From the NCBI GenBank assembly GCA_045535205.1, contig JAZSLF010000046.1, positions 1 through 13,873 of the forward strand: DNA of 13,873 nt, read 5' to 3'. The notes beneath the pieces were generated by a model, which was not told the DNA's origin, made no database searches, and saw only the letters and a program-made list of their open reading frames with translations. Numbering within the stretch: the first letter of the stretch is position 1; every line of letters begins with the position of its first letter. The DNA is from RUG14199 sp045535205. GTDB taxonomy: Bacteria > Bacillota > Clostridia > Oscillospirales > CAG-272. This document shows, in pieces, positions 1-5,981 of the stretch. Position numbers and translations under genes: made by a program.

Positions 1-1
1 T

Positions 2-613
2 AAAGAAAATCTTACTTATATCGGAACTATAGCTGTTGCTTACATTCCCGTTGCTTTCGTTGTATTTGCAGAACACATCGCAGACCACAAGAACATTTCT
101 TCAATAATCGAAACTGACCTTCTTGAAGAACCCGGTCTCCACCGCACACTTCTCGGCGACGGTATCGGTTCTGTTGCAGGCGCATTTTTCGGCGGCTGTC
201 CCAATACAACATACGGTGAATCCGTCGGCTGTGTTGCCATCACAAAGAACGCTTCCGTAGCTACTATCAGAATGGCAGCTTTTGAAGCTATCATCGTTTC
301 CTTCCTTGCTCCCCTCGTTGCATTCGTTAACTCCATTCCCTCTTGCGTAATGGGCGGCGTGTGTATGGCACTTTACGGATTTATCGCTGTTTCAGGTCTT
401 AAAATGATTCAGACAGTTGACCTTGGAAAAAACAAAAACCTTTTTGTTGTTTCCGTAATTCTTATCTCCGGTATCGGCGGTCTCTCCCTCTCCTTCGGTC
501 CTATCTCCCTCACAACCATTGCTGTTGCACTCATCCTCGGTATCCTCACAAATCTTCTCGTATCTAAAAAGAGCTCCGATGACGACGAGATTGAAAACCA
601 GATAATTAAATAA
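2..613 (+). CDS. uraA: Uracil permease (NCS2 family), 3' part only
   Basis: C-terminal 203 residues of a nucleobase:cation symporter-2 protein that imports uracil across the cytoplasmic membrane. The gene enters from the left edge and its start is outside the window. Visible family signatures are the FAEH segment (Glu at fragment residue 24) and the NTTYGESVG segment (Glu at residue 73). Their 49-residue spacing equals that of the substrate-contacting Glu241 and Glu290 of E. coli UraA. The DLLEEPGLHRTLLGDG-type loop lies between them. Several hydrophobic membrane helices follow (about residues 91-110, 115-140, 150-172 and 175-195), then a short charged cytoplasmic tail. It is followed by its own terminator, so it is not co-transcribed with the downstream dCMP deaminase gene, although both act on pyrimidines. 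Uracil rather than xanthine specificity is inferred from the TTYGE motif. Confidence 0.93.
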   Translation, partial: KENLTYIGTIAVAYIPVAFVVFAEHIADHKNISSIIETDLLEEPGLHRTLLGDGIGSVAGAFFGGCPNTTYGESVGCVAITKNASVATIRMAAFEAIIVSFLAPLVAFVNSIPSCVMGGVCMALYGFIAVSGLKMIQTVDLGKNKNLFVVSVILISGIGGLSLSFGPISLTTIAVALILGILTNLLVSKKSSDDDEIENQIIK

Positions 614-633
614 AAAAACAATAAGTATTAAGA

Positions 634-664
634 AAGGATGCGGCAAGACTGCATCCTTTTTTTT
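634..664 (+). terminator. Rho-independent terminator after uracil permease gene
   Basis: An 8-bp perfect stem (AAGGATGC at 634-641 pairing with GCATCCTT at 651-658) with a 9-nt loop, running directly into eight consecutive T residues (657-664). It starts 21 nt after the permease stop codon and separates it from the next transcription unit. Confidence 0.9.
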
Positions 665-702
665 GCGGTCAACATTATTTTTCATAAGACGACTTTTCTG
701 AC

Positions 703-731
703 TTGATTTATATTATAAAAAAGTGTATAAT
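703..731 (+). promoter_or_regulatory. Sigma-A promoter for the dCMP deaminase-dnaI operon
   Basis: TTGATT at 703-708 and TATAAT at 726-731 with exactly 17 nt between them, a near-consensus housekeeping promoter. The predicted start of transcription near 738 leaves a leader of about 40 nt with no obvious riboswitch. A strong ribosome binding site (AAGGAGA, 766-772) sits 5 nt before the ATG at 778. It is the only good promoter seen ahead of the six-gene run. Confidence 0.8.
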
Positions 732-777
732 AGATTAGATTATTGTCCCTAAAAATAAAATATATAAGGAGAAACCC

Positions 778-1266
778 ATGCAAAGAGTTTCAAAAATCAA
801 TTATTATCTCGACATCGCACAGACTGTTTCCGAAAGAAGCACCTGTCTCAGACGCCGCTTCGGTGCCATCATCGTCAAGAACGACGTTATCGTTTCAACA
901 GGCTACAACGGAGCTCCCAGAGGCAGAAAAAACTGCGACGACCTTCAATACTGCATGAGAGAAGAACTCGGCATTCCCAGAGGTGAGCGTTACGAAATGT
1001 GCCGCAGCACACATGCAGAAGCCAACGCAATCATTGCCGCTGACCGTGAAAAGATGCTCGGTTCCACTCTTTATATGTGCTGTACAAATCCCAAGGATGC
1101 AAGTATATACGGCGGTACCTGTTCATGCATGATGTGCAAAAAGCTCATAATCAACGCAGGTATCGAAACAGTTATCGTCCGTGAAAACGAAACGGAATAT
1201 TCCGTTTATCCCGTAAGTGACTGGATTGAGAATGATGACAGCCTTTCGGGAAAATTCGGTTATTAA
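778..1266 (+). CDS. dCMP deaminase (ComEB-type cytidine/deoxycytidylate deaminase)
   Basis: A 162-residue zinc-dependent deaminase expected to convert dCMP to dUMP in the cytoplasm, feeding dTMP synthesis. The zinc/catalytic motif is His79-Ala-Glu81 (STHAEANAI), where Glu81 is the proton shuttle. The two Cys ligands are Cys117 and Cys120. The second motif reads S-C-M-M-C, so the usual Pro before the first Cys of PCxxC is Ser116 here. The N-terminal region has the typical RRxxGAIIVKND and STGYNGAPRG segments seen in dCMP deaminases. Length is normal for the family. AAGGAGA 5 nt upstream supports the ATG at 778. It is the first gene of the operon; the next gene starts 37 nt after its stop. A role in competence, as the name ComEB suggests, is not supported by anything in this window. 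Confidence 0.88.
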   Translation: MQRVSKINYYLDIAQTVSERSTCLRRRFGAIIVKNDVIVSTGYNGAPRGRKNCDDLQYCMREELGIPRGERYEMCRSTHAEANAIIAADREKMLGSTLYMCCTNPKDASIYGGTCSCMMCKKLIINAGIETVIVRENETEYSVYPVSDWIENDDSLSGKFGY

Positions 1267-1303
1267 TATTCAAAAACACAGAACACTCAAACGGAGAATT
1301 ATC

Positions 1304-1927
1304 GTGAAAAAATTCTTATGTTTTATTGCTGTAGTTACAGCTTGTCTTATATGCTTTAATTCATGCTCTGTCAAGTTTGAATACGTTGACAATCAGCTTC
1401 TGAACAAAAAGACAGGTGAAAAGTACAACGCTTTGCCCATAGGCTTTGAGCCTTGCGGTGTCGGCGAAGAATACGGGAAATTCGGAGAATTCATTCTTTA
1501 TAAAATGACTGACATCGACGGTAATGAGGCAGATCCTGAGCTTTGGGTCACCGAAGGATATGCAGGAGGCGCAACGACTGTTTTCCTCAACGAAAAAATG
1601 CCTCTTCCCTCTTTTACGGAAATGAATTTTGATGTATTTTATATATGTGAGGAAGATCAGAGTATTATCTCTATTGCAACTGTTGAAAACAGTGACGAGA
1701 TAGCAGAGCTCGTTTCAGCTTTTGAAAAAGACAATGAAACCATCTGGCTCGGAAAGGCGGATTACACATACACCGTAAAATTATATTCTGCCGAGTATCC
1801 CGCCGTATTTTATTCTCTCAATTATTACGTGACAGAAGACGGTAATTTCCTCCATGACAGAGGCTCTGATACCTATGTAAACGTTGGAGATATGCTCAGC
1901 GAATACGTGGTAACCGAAAATGAATGA
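1304..1927 (+). CDS. Putative lipoprotein of unknown function
   Basis: I do not recognise this 207-residue protein. The start is taken as GTG at 1304, because a GGAGAA ribosome binding site (1293-1298) lies just upstream and it gives a classic Lys-Lys plus hydrophobic signal sequence (residues 2-18). An in-frame ATG at 1217 would place the start inside the deaminase gene. The lipidated Cys could be Cys21 (preceded by Phe-Asn-Ser, a poor lipobox) or Cys14 (preceded by Val-Thr-Ala, a better lipobox but a very short signal), so export seems likely while lipidation is uncertain. The mature part is acidic and rich in beta-type alternation, with many Tyr and Glu residues, and has no visible catalytic motif. 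It overlaps the start of rimI by 8 nt, which suggests translational coupling. An extracytoplasmic protein inside a replication/translation operon is unexpected. Confidence 0.75.
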   Translation: MKKFLCFIAVVTACLICFNSCSVKFEYVDNQLLNKKTGEKYNALPIGFEPCGVGEEYGKFGEFILYKMTDIDGNEADPELWVTEGYAGGATTVFLNEKMPLPSFTEMNFDVFYICEEDQSIISIATVENSDEIAELVSAFEKDNETIWLGKADYTYTVKLYSAEYPAVFYSLNYYVTEDGNFLHDRGSDTYVNVGDMLSEYVVTENE

Positions 1928-2369
1928 AGGCATCGCTATAGTGAAGGCAGAAAGCTGTCATACCGACAGTATCATAACAATTGAAAAAAGCTGTTTTGCT
2001 GACCCTTGGAGCGACAGATCAATTGCGCTTGCAGTCGAAAACGATACCGTAAGAACCGTTTGTCTTACACAGAATAATGAGGTATTGGCATTTGCCATGT
2101 ATGTTTTTGCCGCAGACGAGGGTGAGATACTCAATATTGCAGTAAGCCCCGAATATAGAGGCCGGGGCTGTGCAAAAAAGCTTATGGCTCATATTCTTGA
2201 CGAGGGAAAAAAGGAAGGCTGTAATACTGTTTTTCTTGAAGTCAGAGAATCAAACTCCTCTGCCAGAGGTCTTTACAAGCATTTCGGCTTTTCTGAGATC
2301 GGCATAAGAAAAAACTATTACAGATACCCTGTCGAAAACGCCGTATTAATGGCACTTGAAATCAACTGA
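1920..2369 (+). CDS. rimI: Ribosomal protein S18-alanine N-acetyltransferase
   Basis: A 149-residue GNAT-family acetyltransferase. RimI acetylates the N-terminal Ala of ribosomal protein S18, and possibly other proteins, using acetyl-CoA. The acetyl-CoA pyrophosphate loop is R80-G-R-G83-C-A85, fitting the R/QxxGxG/A pattern. The LEVRESNSSARGLYKHFGF block (residues 106-124) contains Glu107 and Tyr119, at the same 12-residue spacing as the catalytic Glu103 and Tyr115 of E. coli RimI. The RKNYY motif (130-134) is also family-typical. The ATG lies inside the end of the lipoprotein gene with no good ribosome binding site of its own, so translation is probably coupled. It precedes tsaD, a common bacterial arrangement; tsaB and tsaE, often in the same cluster, are not in this window. 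Confidence 0.92.
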   Translation: MNEGIAIVKAESCHTDSIITIEKSCFADPWSDRSIALAVENDTVRTVCLTQNNEVLAFAMYVFAADEGEILNIAVSPEYRGRGCAKKLMAHILDEGKKEGCNTVFLEVRESNSSARGLYKHFGFSEIGIRKNYYRYPVENAVLMALEIN

Positions 2370-2371
2370 AC

Positions 2372-2408
2372 GGAGAAGGACACCGATGCTTCGGTGCAGA
2401 ACATATAA
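2372..2408 (+). promoter_or_regulatory. Unusual translation-initiation region of tsaD
   Basis: A strong purine-rich ribosome binding site (GGAGAAGGA, 2372-2380) lies 28 nt before the tsaD ATG, too far for normal use. The space between is filled by a 6-bp hairpin (CACCGA 2381-2386, loop TGCT, TCGGTG 2391-2396) and an AT-rich stretch without any Shine-Dalgarno sequence. The same ribosome binding site is ideally placed, 5 nt, before an out-of-frame ATG at 2386. If folded, the hairpin would bring the site to about 12 nt from the tsaD ATG. Confidence 0.5.
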
Positions 2409-2487
2409 ATGCTTATTTTATCCATTGAAAGCTCCTGCGATGAAACGGCTGCCGCCGTTGTCGAAATGGACACGGACAAAAGAATAA
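2386..2487 (+). other. Possible overlapping 33-codon ORF at the tsaD start
   Basis: ATG at 2386, TAA at 2485-2487, in a different frame from tsaD and overlapping its first 26 codons. It is the ORF best positioned behind the GGAGAAGGA sequence at 2372-2380. The peptide would be basic (many Arg and Lys) and resembles nothing I know. It could be a regulatory upstream ORF that sets ribosome flow into tsaD, or simply chance. Coding status is unproven. Confidence 0.2.
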
Positions 2488-3524
2488 TACATTCAAATGC
2501 TGTTTTTTCCCAGATAGCTACCCATGCTCTTTACGGCGGAGTAGTTCCGGAGATAGCCAGCAGAGCACATATTGAAAAAATTTCCTCTGTGGTAAAGGAA
2601 GCCTTTGACAAATCAGGCTTTGCCCCCTCAGATATGGATGCCGTTGCCGTTACCTATTCACCCGGACTTATCGGCTCTCTGCTGGTCGGACTCAGCTTTG
2701 CGAAAAGCCTTGCTTTTTCTCTCGGCATACCTCTTATACCGGTCGATCACATAAAAGGCCATACTGCCGCCGCATATCTTTCCCACCAAGACCTTAACGC
2801 TCCTTTTCTGTCCCTTATCGTGTCAGGCGGCCACACCTCCATTTACAAGGTGACCTCGCCCTGCGATTTTGAAGAAATCGGCTCAACGAGAGACGATGCC
2901 GCAGGCGAAGCCTTTGACAAGGTAGGCAGAATAATGGGTCTTCCCTATCCCGGCGGTGCCGCCATGGACAAGCTTGCAGGCGAGGGCTTCCGTCTAAGAG
3001 ACGAGGGAATGAAGTTTACAAAAAAATTCCCCTCTCCCGCAATTGCAGACGAAACTCTTGATTTTTCCTTCAGCGGACTCAAGACCTTTGCCGTAAATAC
3101 CATTCACACCGAAAGACAGAGGCTGTCCCTCGGCGAAAAAGAAGAATTGCCCTTTGAATTCAGAGCTGAGGTTGCCGCAGGCTTTACGGAAGCCGTAGTA
3201 AGCGGTATCGTTCAGAAGCTTGAACGTGCTCTTGAGGAAACCGGCTTTAAAACAGTTGTGCTTGCAGGCGGAGTTGCCGCAAACTCACATCTCAGACGCA
3301 AAATCACCGAGCTTTCCGATAAAAAAGGCGTTCGTCTGTGTATCCCCCCCATGTCCCTTTGCGGCGACAACGGGGCCATGATAGGAGCACAGGGATATTT
3401 TGAATATCTAAACGGCATTACCGCCGACACCTCTCTCAACGCCTTTGCCTCAGAGGAAGGTGCTCTTTTCGCATCAAAGAAAGGATGCGACGGAATTAGT
3501 CGAACGAATTCCAAATCGGAATGA
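2409..3524 (+). CDS. tsaD: tRNA N6-adenosine threonylcarbamoyltransferase
   Basis: Catalytic subunit of the t6A pathway. It transfers the threonylcarbamoyl group from threonylcarbamoyl-AMP to adenosine 37 of ANN-decoding tRNAs, normally with TsaB and TsaE. It has the ASKHA ATPase-like fold: IESSCDETAAA at the N-terminus, metal-binding His114 and His118 (DHIKGH), VSGGHT (138-143), the DDAAGEAFDKVGR block (162-174), LAGGVAAN (285-292) and CGDNGAMIG (318-326) with metal ligand Asp320. The last motif is usually CTDNGAM; Thr is Gly here. The protein has 371 residues, about 25-30 longer than common bacterial TsaD, because of a C-terminal tail rich in Lys, Ser and Gly. An in-frame TAA directly precedes the ATG at 2409 and fixes the upstream limit of the frame. 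It lies between rimI and dnaD in the operon. Confidence 0.95.
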   Translation: MLILSIESSCDETAAAVVEMDTDKRIIHSNAVFSQIATHALYGGVVPEIASRAHIEKISSVVKEAFDKSGFAPSDMDAVAVTYSPGLIGSLLVGLSFAKSLAFSLGIPLIPVDHIKGHTAAAYLSHQDLNAPFLSLIVSGGHTSIYKVTSPCDFEEIGSTRDDAAGEAFDKVGRIMGLPYPGGAAMDKLAGEGFRLRDEGMKFTKKFPSPAIADETLDFSFSGLKTFAVNTIHTERQRLSLGEKEELPFEFRAEVAAGFTEAVVSGIVQKLERALEETGFKTVVLAGGVAANSHLRRKITELSDKKGVRLCIPPMSLCGDNGAMIGAQGYFEYLNGITADTSLNAFASEEGALFASKKGCDGISRTNSKSE

Positions 3525-3559
3525 TCCATTCAAATTACTAAATCGGAGATCAATTAATT

Positions 3560-4609
3560 ATGAAAATAAATCCGAAATACAAGGATTCAATAATCAGTAT
3601 TCCGGGCACACAGGTTCTTGAACATCTGAAGGAGGCAAGCGAAGCGGAGCTGAAGGTTCTCATATACGCTATTGCCCGTCAGAATATCACCTTTAAGGAA
3701 ACGGAGGCTGAGCTCGGGCTTTCCTCAGAGGAGATACGCCATGCACTTGAGGTATGGAAGATGCGGGAAGCTGTCACGGTTACGGGCCTTTCAAAAAAAA
3801 GCACAAAAAAAGATGCTCCCGAAAAGACTGACGGTGCATCGGAAACAAAATCCGACGAAGCGGAAACCAAAAACTTAAACGAAAATAAAAAGTCCGCTGT
3901 CATTCTCATGTCCTCAGACCTGCCCGCATACAGCAGCGACCAGATCAACAGAATACTTGAGAAAAACAGAGAAACAAAGACGCTTATCGACAACTGCCAG
4001 CAGATACTGGGAAAGATAATGTCGGTTCATGAGGTCGAGGTCATAATGAAGCTTATCGACTTCCTCGGTCTTGACCACGACTATGTTCTGCTTCTTTGCA
4101 ACCACTGTGCAAATATAAACAAGACCTCTCTGCGTTACATAGAAAAAACAGCCGCCTCCCTTTATGATTCCGGAATTACCGAATATCTGCATCTTGAAAA
4201 ATATATCGAAACCTATAATTTTGCAAGAAGCCGTGAAGGAAAGCTCAGAAATCTTCTCGGAATAGGCGACCGTTCTCTCACAAAAAAAGAACGGGAAACG
4301 TTTTATAAATGGGCATCCTGGAATATGCCCATGGAGGTCATAGAAAAAGCCTTTGAAATAACAGCAGAAAACACAAAGCGTTTTTCGCTGAGCTATATGA
4401 ATACTATTCTTGAGCGATGGTTCAAGGAGGGACTTGTAACCCTTGAAGCTGTAGAAAAATCACTTTCGGAATATAAAAACGCTAAAGCTGCAAAAAGCAC
4501 TAAGGCTTCTGCAAACGGAACAAAAGACGGCGGAAGCTTCGTTACGGAAGACTTTTTTGAAGATGCTCTCAAGCGTTCATACAGCACGTCAGGCTCAAAA
4601 GACAGCTGA
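3560..4609 (+). CDS. dnaD: DnaD domain primosomal protein
   Basis: A 349-residue replication-initiation/restart protein of the DnaD/DnaB family. In Firmicutes these proteins bind origin or fork DNA and help recruit the helicase loader. Architecture: an N-terminal winged-helix-like region (about 1-75, with an ELGLSSEEIRHALEVW helix-turn-helix-like segment), a low-complexity Lys/Glu/Ser linker (about 78-112), and two DnaD-type helical domains (about 125-215 and 225-300). The second ends in the family YMxxILxxW signature (Tyr279, Ile283, Trp287). A disordered tail follows. A GGAG at 3545-3548 serves the ATG at 3560. It sits immediately before the helicase loader gene, a pairing expected in Clostridia. 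Function is inferred from the domain and neighbour. Confidence 0.9.
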   Translation: MKINPKYKDSIISIPGTQVLEHLKEASEAELKVLIYAIARQNITFKETEAELGLSSEEIRHALEVWKMREAVTVTGLSKKSTKKDAPEKTDGASETKSDEAETKNLNENKKSAVILMSSDLPAYSSDQINRILEKNRETKTLIDNCQQILGKIMSVHEVEVIMKLIDFLGLDHDYVLLLCNHCANINKTSLRYIEKTAASLYDSGITEYLHLEKYIETYNFARSREGKLRNLLGIGDRSLTKKERETFYKWASWNMPMEVIEKAFEITAENTKRFSLSYMNTILERWFKEGLVTLEAVEKSLSEYKNAKAAKSTKASANGTKDGGSFVTEDFFEDALKRSYSTSGSKDS

Positions 4610-4659
4610 GCACCCCCTATTATGACCGACACCATAAGTAACAGAAAAGGAGTATAAAC

Positions 4660-5616
4660 TTGAAAAGCAGTTATACCGCAAAAATACTTGAGGATTTCTC
4701 TAAAAAAAGACTTTCTGCAATCGCAGAAAGTGAGAGAAGAACCACAGAGGTTCAGGCTTTCATTCCCGAAATTTTCAAAATAGACAAAGCTCTTTCCTCA
4801 ACCTCGATAAATATTATGGCGGCGGCTATGTCGGGAAACGACGTAGAAGAAAAAATAGCCGCTATCAAAGAAGAAAATTCAAAGCTCAGAGCTGAAAGAA
4901 AAAAGCTTCTTGTAAAGAACGGCTATCCCGAAGATTATACGGATATTAAATTTGAATGCTCACTTTGCAACGACACGGGCTTTATCGGTATCAATATGTG
5001 CTCATGCCTTAAAAAGCTTGTCGCTCTCGGTGCCTTTCACGATTCAGGTATCGGTGAGCTTGTAAAAAAGCAATCATTTGAAACATTCTCTTTTGATTAC
5101 TATACCGAAGATGCTCTTAAGTTCGCGAAAATGAATTACAACACGCTGAAGGAATTTGCCGAAGGCTTCTCAAAAGGAGAGAGCACCTCTTTTATTCTTA
5201 TGGGCAACACGGGACTCGGTAAAACCCACCTTTCAACGTCAGTCGCAAAAACGGTCATCGAAAACGGCTTCAAGGTTGTATATGACACAATAAGCAATAT
5301 TATGGCAGATTTTGAAGCACAGCGTTTCAGAGGTACGCTCAGCGAAGACGACATCCGAGACAGATACTATGACTGTGATCTTCTTATAATAGACGACCTT
5401 GGCTGTGAGGTAACAAATCAGTTTACGGTCTCCTGCGTTTACAATCTTCTGAATACAAGAATAAACAGTGCACGCTCCACCATCATAAACACAAATCTAA
5501 CTCATAACGAGCTGAGAGAAAAATACGCTGACAGAATTACCAGCCGTATTTTCGGCGAATTCCGCCCTCTCCTTTTTAAAGGACAGGATATCAGGTATCA
5601 GAAGCTGACAAGATAA
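4660..5616 (+). CDS. dnaI: DnaI/DnaC-type replicative helicase loader (AAA+ ATPase)
   Basis: A 318-residue protein expected to load the replicative DNA helicase. The N-terminal 95 residues are helical and charged, including a coiled-coil-like EEKIAAIKEENSKLRAERKK stretch. A zinc-binding cluster follows: Cys100, Cys103, Cys114 and Cys116 (CxxC, then CxC). The C-terminal AAA+ module has Walker A GNTGLGKT (182-189), Walker B LLIIDD (241-246), a sensor-1 region at TIINTN (274-279) and Arg residues in DRITSR (291-296) suitable for an arginine finger. The start is TTG at 4660, supported by AAAAGGAG at 4645-4652 with 7-nt spacing. It is the last gene of the operon and lies 50 nt after dnaD. Lack of transposase neighbours argues against an IS21 IstB helper ATPase, a related family. 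Confidence 0.9.
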   Translation: MKSSYTAKILEDFSKKRLSAIAESERRTTEVQAFIPEIFKIDKALSSTSINIMAAAMSGNDVEEKIAAIKEENSKLRAERKKLLVKNGYPEDYTDIKFECSLCNDTGFIGINMCSCLKKLVALGAFHDSGIGELVKKQSFETFSFDYYTEDALKFAKMNYNTLKEFAEGFSKGESTSFILMGNTGLGKTHLSTSVAKTVIENGFKVVYDTISNIMADFEAQRFRGTLSEDDIRDRYYDCDLLIIDDLGCEVTNQFTVSCVYNLLNTRINSARSTIINTNLTHNELREKYADRITSRIFGEFRPLLFKGQDIRYQKLTR

Positions 5617-5639
5617 TCCCGTATTCTGAAACATATAAA

Positions 5640-5668
5640 AAGCGGGGATTTTTCCCCGCTTATTATTT
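5640..5668. terminator. Bidirectional terminator between dnaI and the Cys-rich gene
   Basis: A 9-bp perfect GC-rich stem (AAGCGGGGA 5640-5648, TCCCCGCTT 5653-5661) with a TTTT loop. It is followed by a T-rich tract (TATTATTTTT) on the + strand and preceded by an A run, giving T residues on the minus strand. It serves the + strand operon ending at 5616 and the convergent minus-strand gene ending at 5689. Confidence 0.88.
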
Positions 5669-5688
5669 TTGTAAAGTATCGGGTTGCT

Positions 5689-5856
5689 TTAGCAGCAGCC
5701 GTGATTGTATGTGCGTGTTTCTGTGCCGCAGCCGCATCCGACTGTGCCGCAGCCGCAGCCGTAGCCGTCGTTACCGCAGAATGCATAAAGAAGAATGAGT
5801 GCGATGATAACGAGCCAAAGAACTTCATTATCAAAAATATTGCAAAGACAATTCAT
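5689..5856 (-). CDS. Small Gly/Cys-rich single-pass membrane protein
   Basis: A 55-residue protein, counted from the ATG at 5856. It has a short N-terminus with Cys3 and Cys5, one hydrophobic helix (about residues 12-26, EVLWLVIIALILLYAF), and a Gly/Cys-rich tail with a repeated GCGCGT unit (33-38 and 40-45), ending in HGCC. Nine of 55 residues are Cys. It resembles the small clostridial proteins that databases label 'chorion class high-cysteine' and, loosely, YjcZ/SscA-like spore micro-proteins; this is from memory and not a search. The start is uncertain: in-frame alternatives are TTG at 5868 (AAGG about 9 nt upstream) and ATG at 5892 (no ribosome binding site, giving 67 residues). A spore-coat or metal-binding role is possible but unproven. 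Confidence 0.65.
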   Translation of the reverse strand: MNCLCNIFDNEVLWLVIIALILLYAFCGNDGYGCGCGTVGCGCGTETRTYNHGCC

Positions 5857-5866
5857 ATTATTTTTC

Positions 5867-5881
5867 AAGGCTTTTCGCCTT
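5867..5881 (-). promoter_or_regulatory. Small hairpin at the Cys-rich gene start
   Basis: AAGGC and GCCTT (5877-5881 and 5867-5871 on the minus strand) flank a 5-nt loop and overlap the AAGG of the likely ribosome binding site and the alternative TTG start at 5868. It could tune initiation or may be incidental. Confidence 0.3.
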
Positions 5882-5896
5882 ATTCCTTTCATTTTT

Positions 5897-5920
5897 TCAG
5901 AGTCGGTTTCCCGTCTCTGA
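5897..5920 (-). promoter_or_regulatory. 5' hairpin with GAAA tetraloop ahead of the Cys-rich gene
   Basis: On the minus strand, TCAGAGACGG pairs with CCGACTCTGA (one mismatch in ten) around a GAAA tetraloop, a very stable RNA loop class. It is followed by six A residues, so it is not a terminator for this strand. If the -10 at 5924-5932 is used, this hairpin sits at or near the 5' end of the transcript, where such structures commonly protect mRNA. Confidence 0.45.
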
Positions 5921-5923
5921 TAC

Positions 5924-5953
5924 TATAATATGCAAAGGTCTTCATTTGGTTAC
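5924..5953 (-). promoter_or_regulatory. Candidate promoter for the Cys-rich gene (SigK-like)
   Basis: On the minus strand, CATATTATA (5932-5924) matches the Bacillus SigK -10 pattern CATAnnnTA exactly. An AACC element 15 nt upstream (5951-5948) matches the -35 pattern mACm, but the spacing is one short of the usual 16-17. The same bases could act as a TATTAT -10 for sigma-A, though no good -35 for it is seen. Assignment is speculative. Confidence 0.3.
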
Positions 5954-5981
5954 AAATAAATACACACTCTCTCAAAAGAAA

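Noticed and set aside
1217..1303. Longer N-terminus for the lipoprotein gene starting at ATG 1217
   Set aside because: It would start inside the dCMP deaminase gene, lacks a ribosome binding site and buries the signal sequence. GTG at 1304 has a GGAGAA site and gives a proper signal peptide.
5701..5928. Ala-rich 75-codon + strand frame opposite the Gly/Cys-rich gene
   Set aside because: Its Ala/Cys run is the complement of the GGC/TGC repeats of the minus-strand gene. No ribosome binding site is present, and it lies after a terminator.
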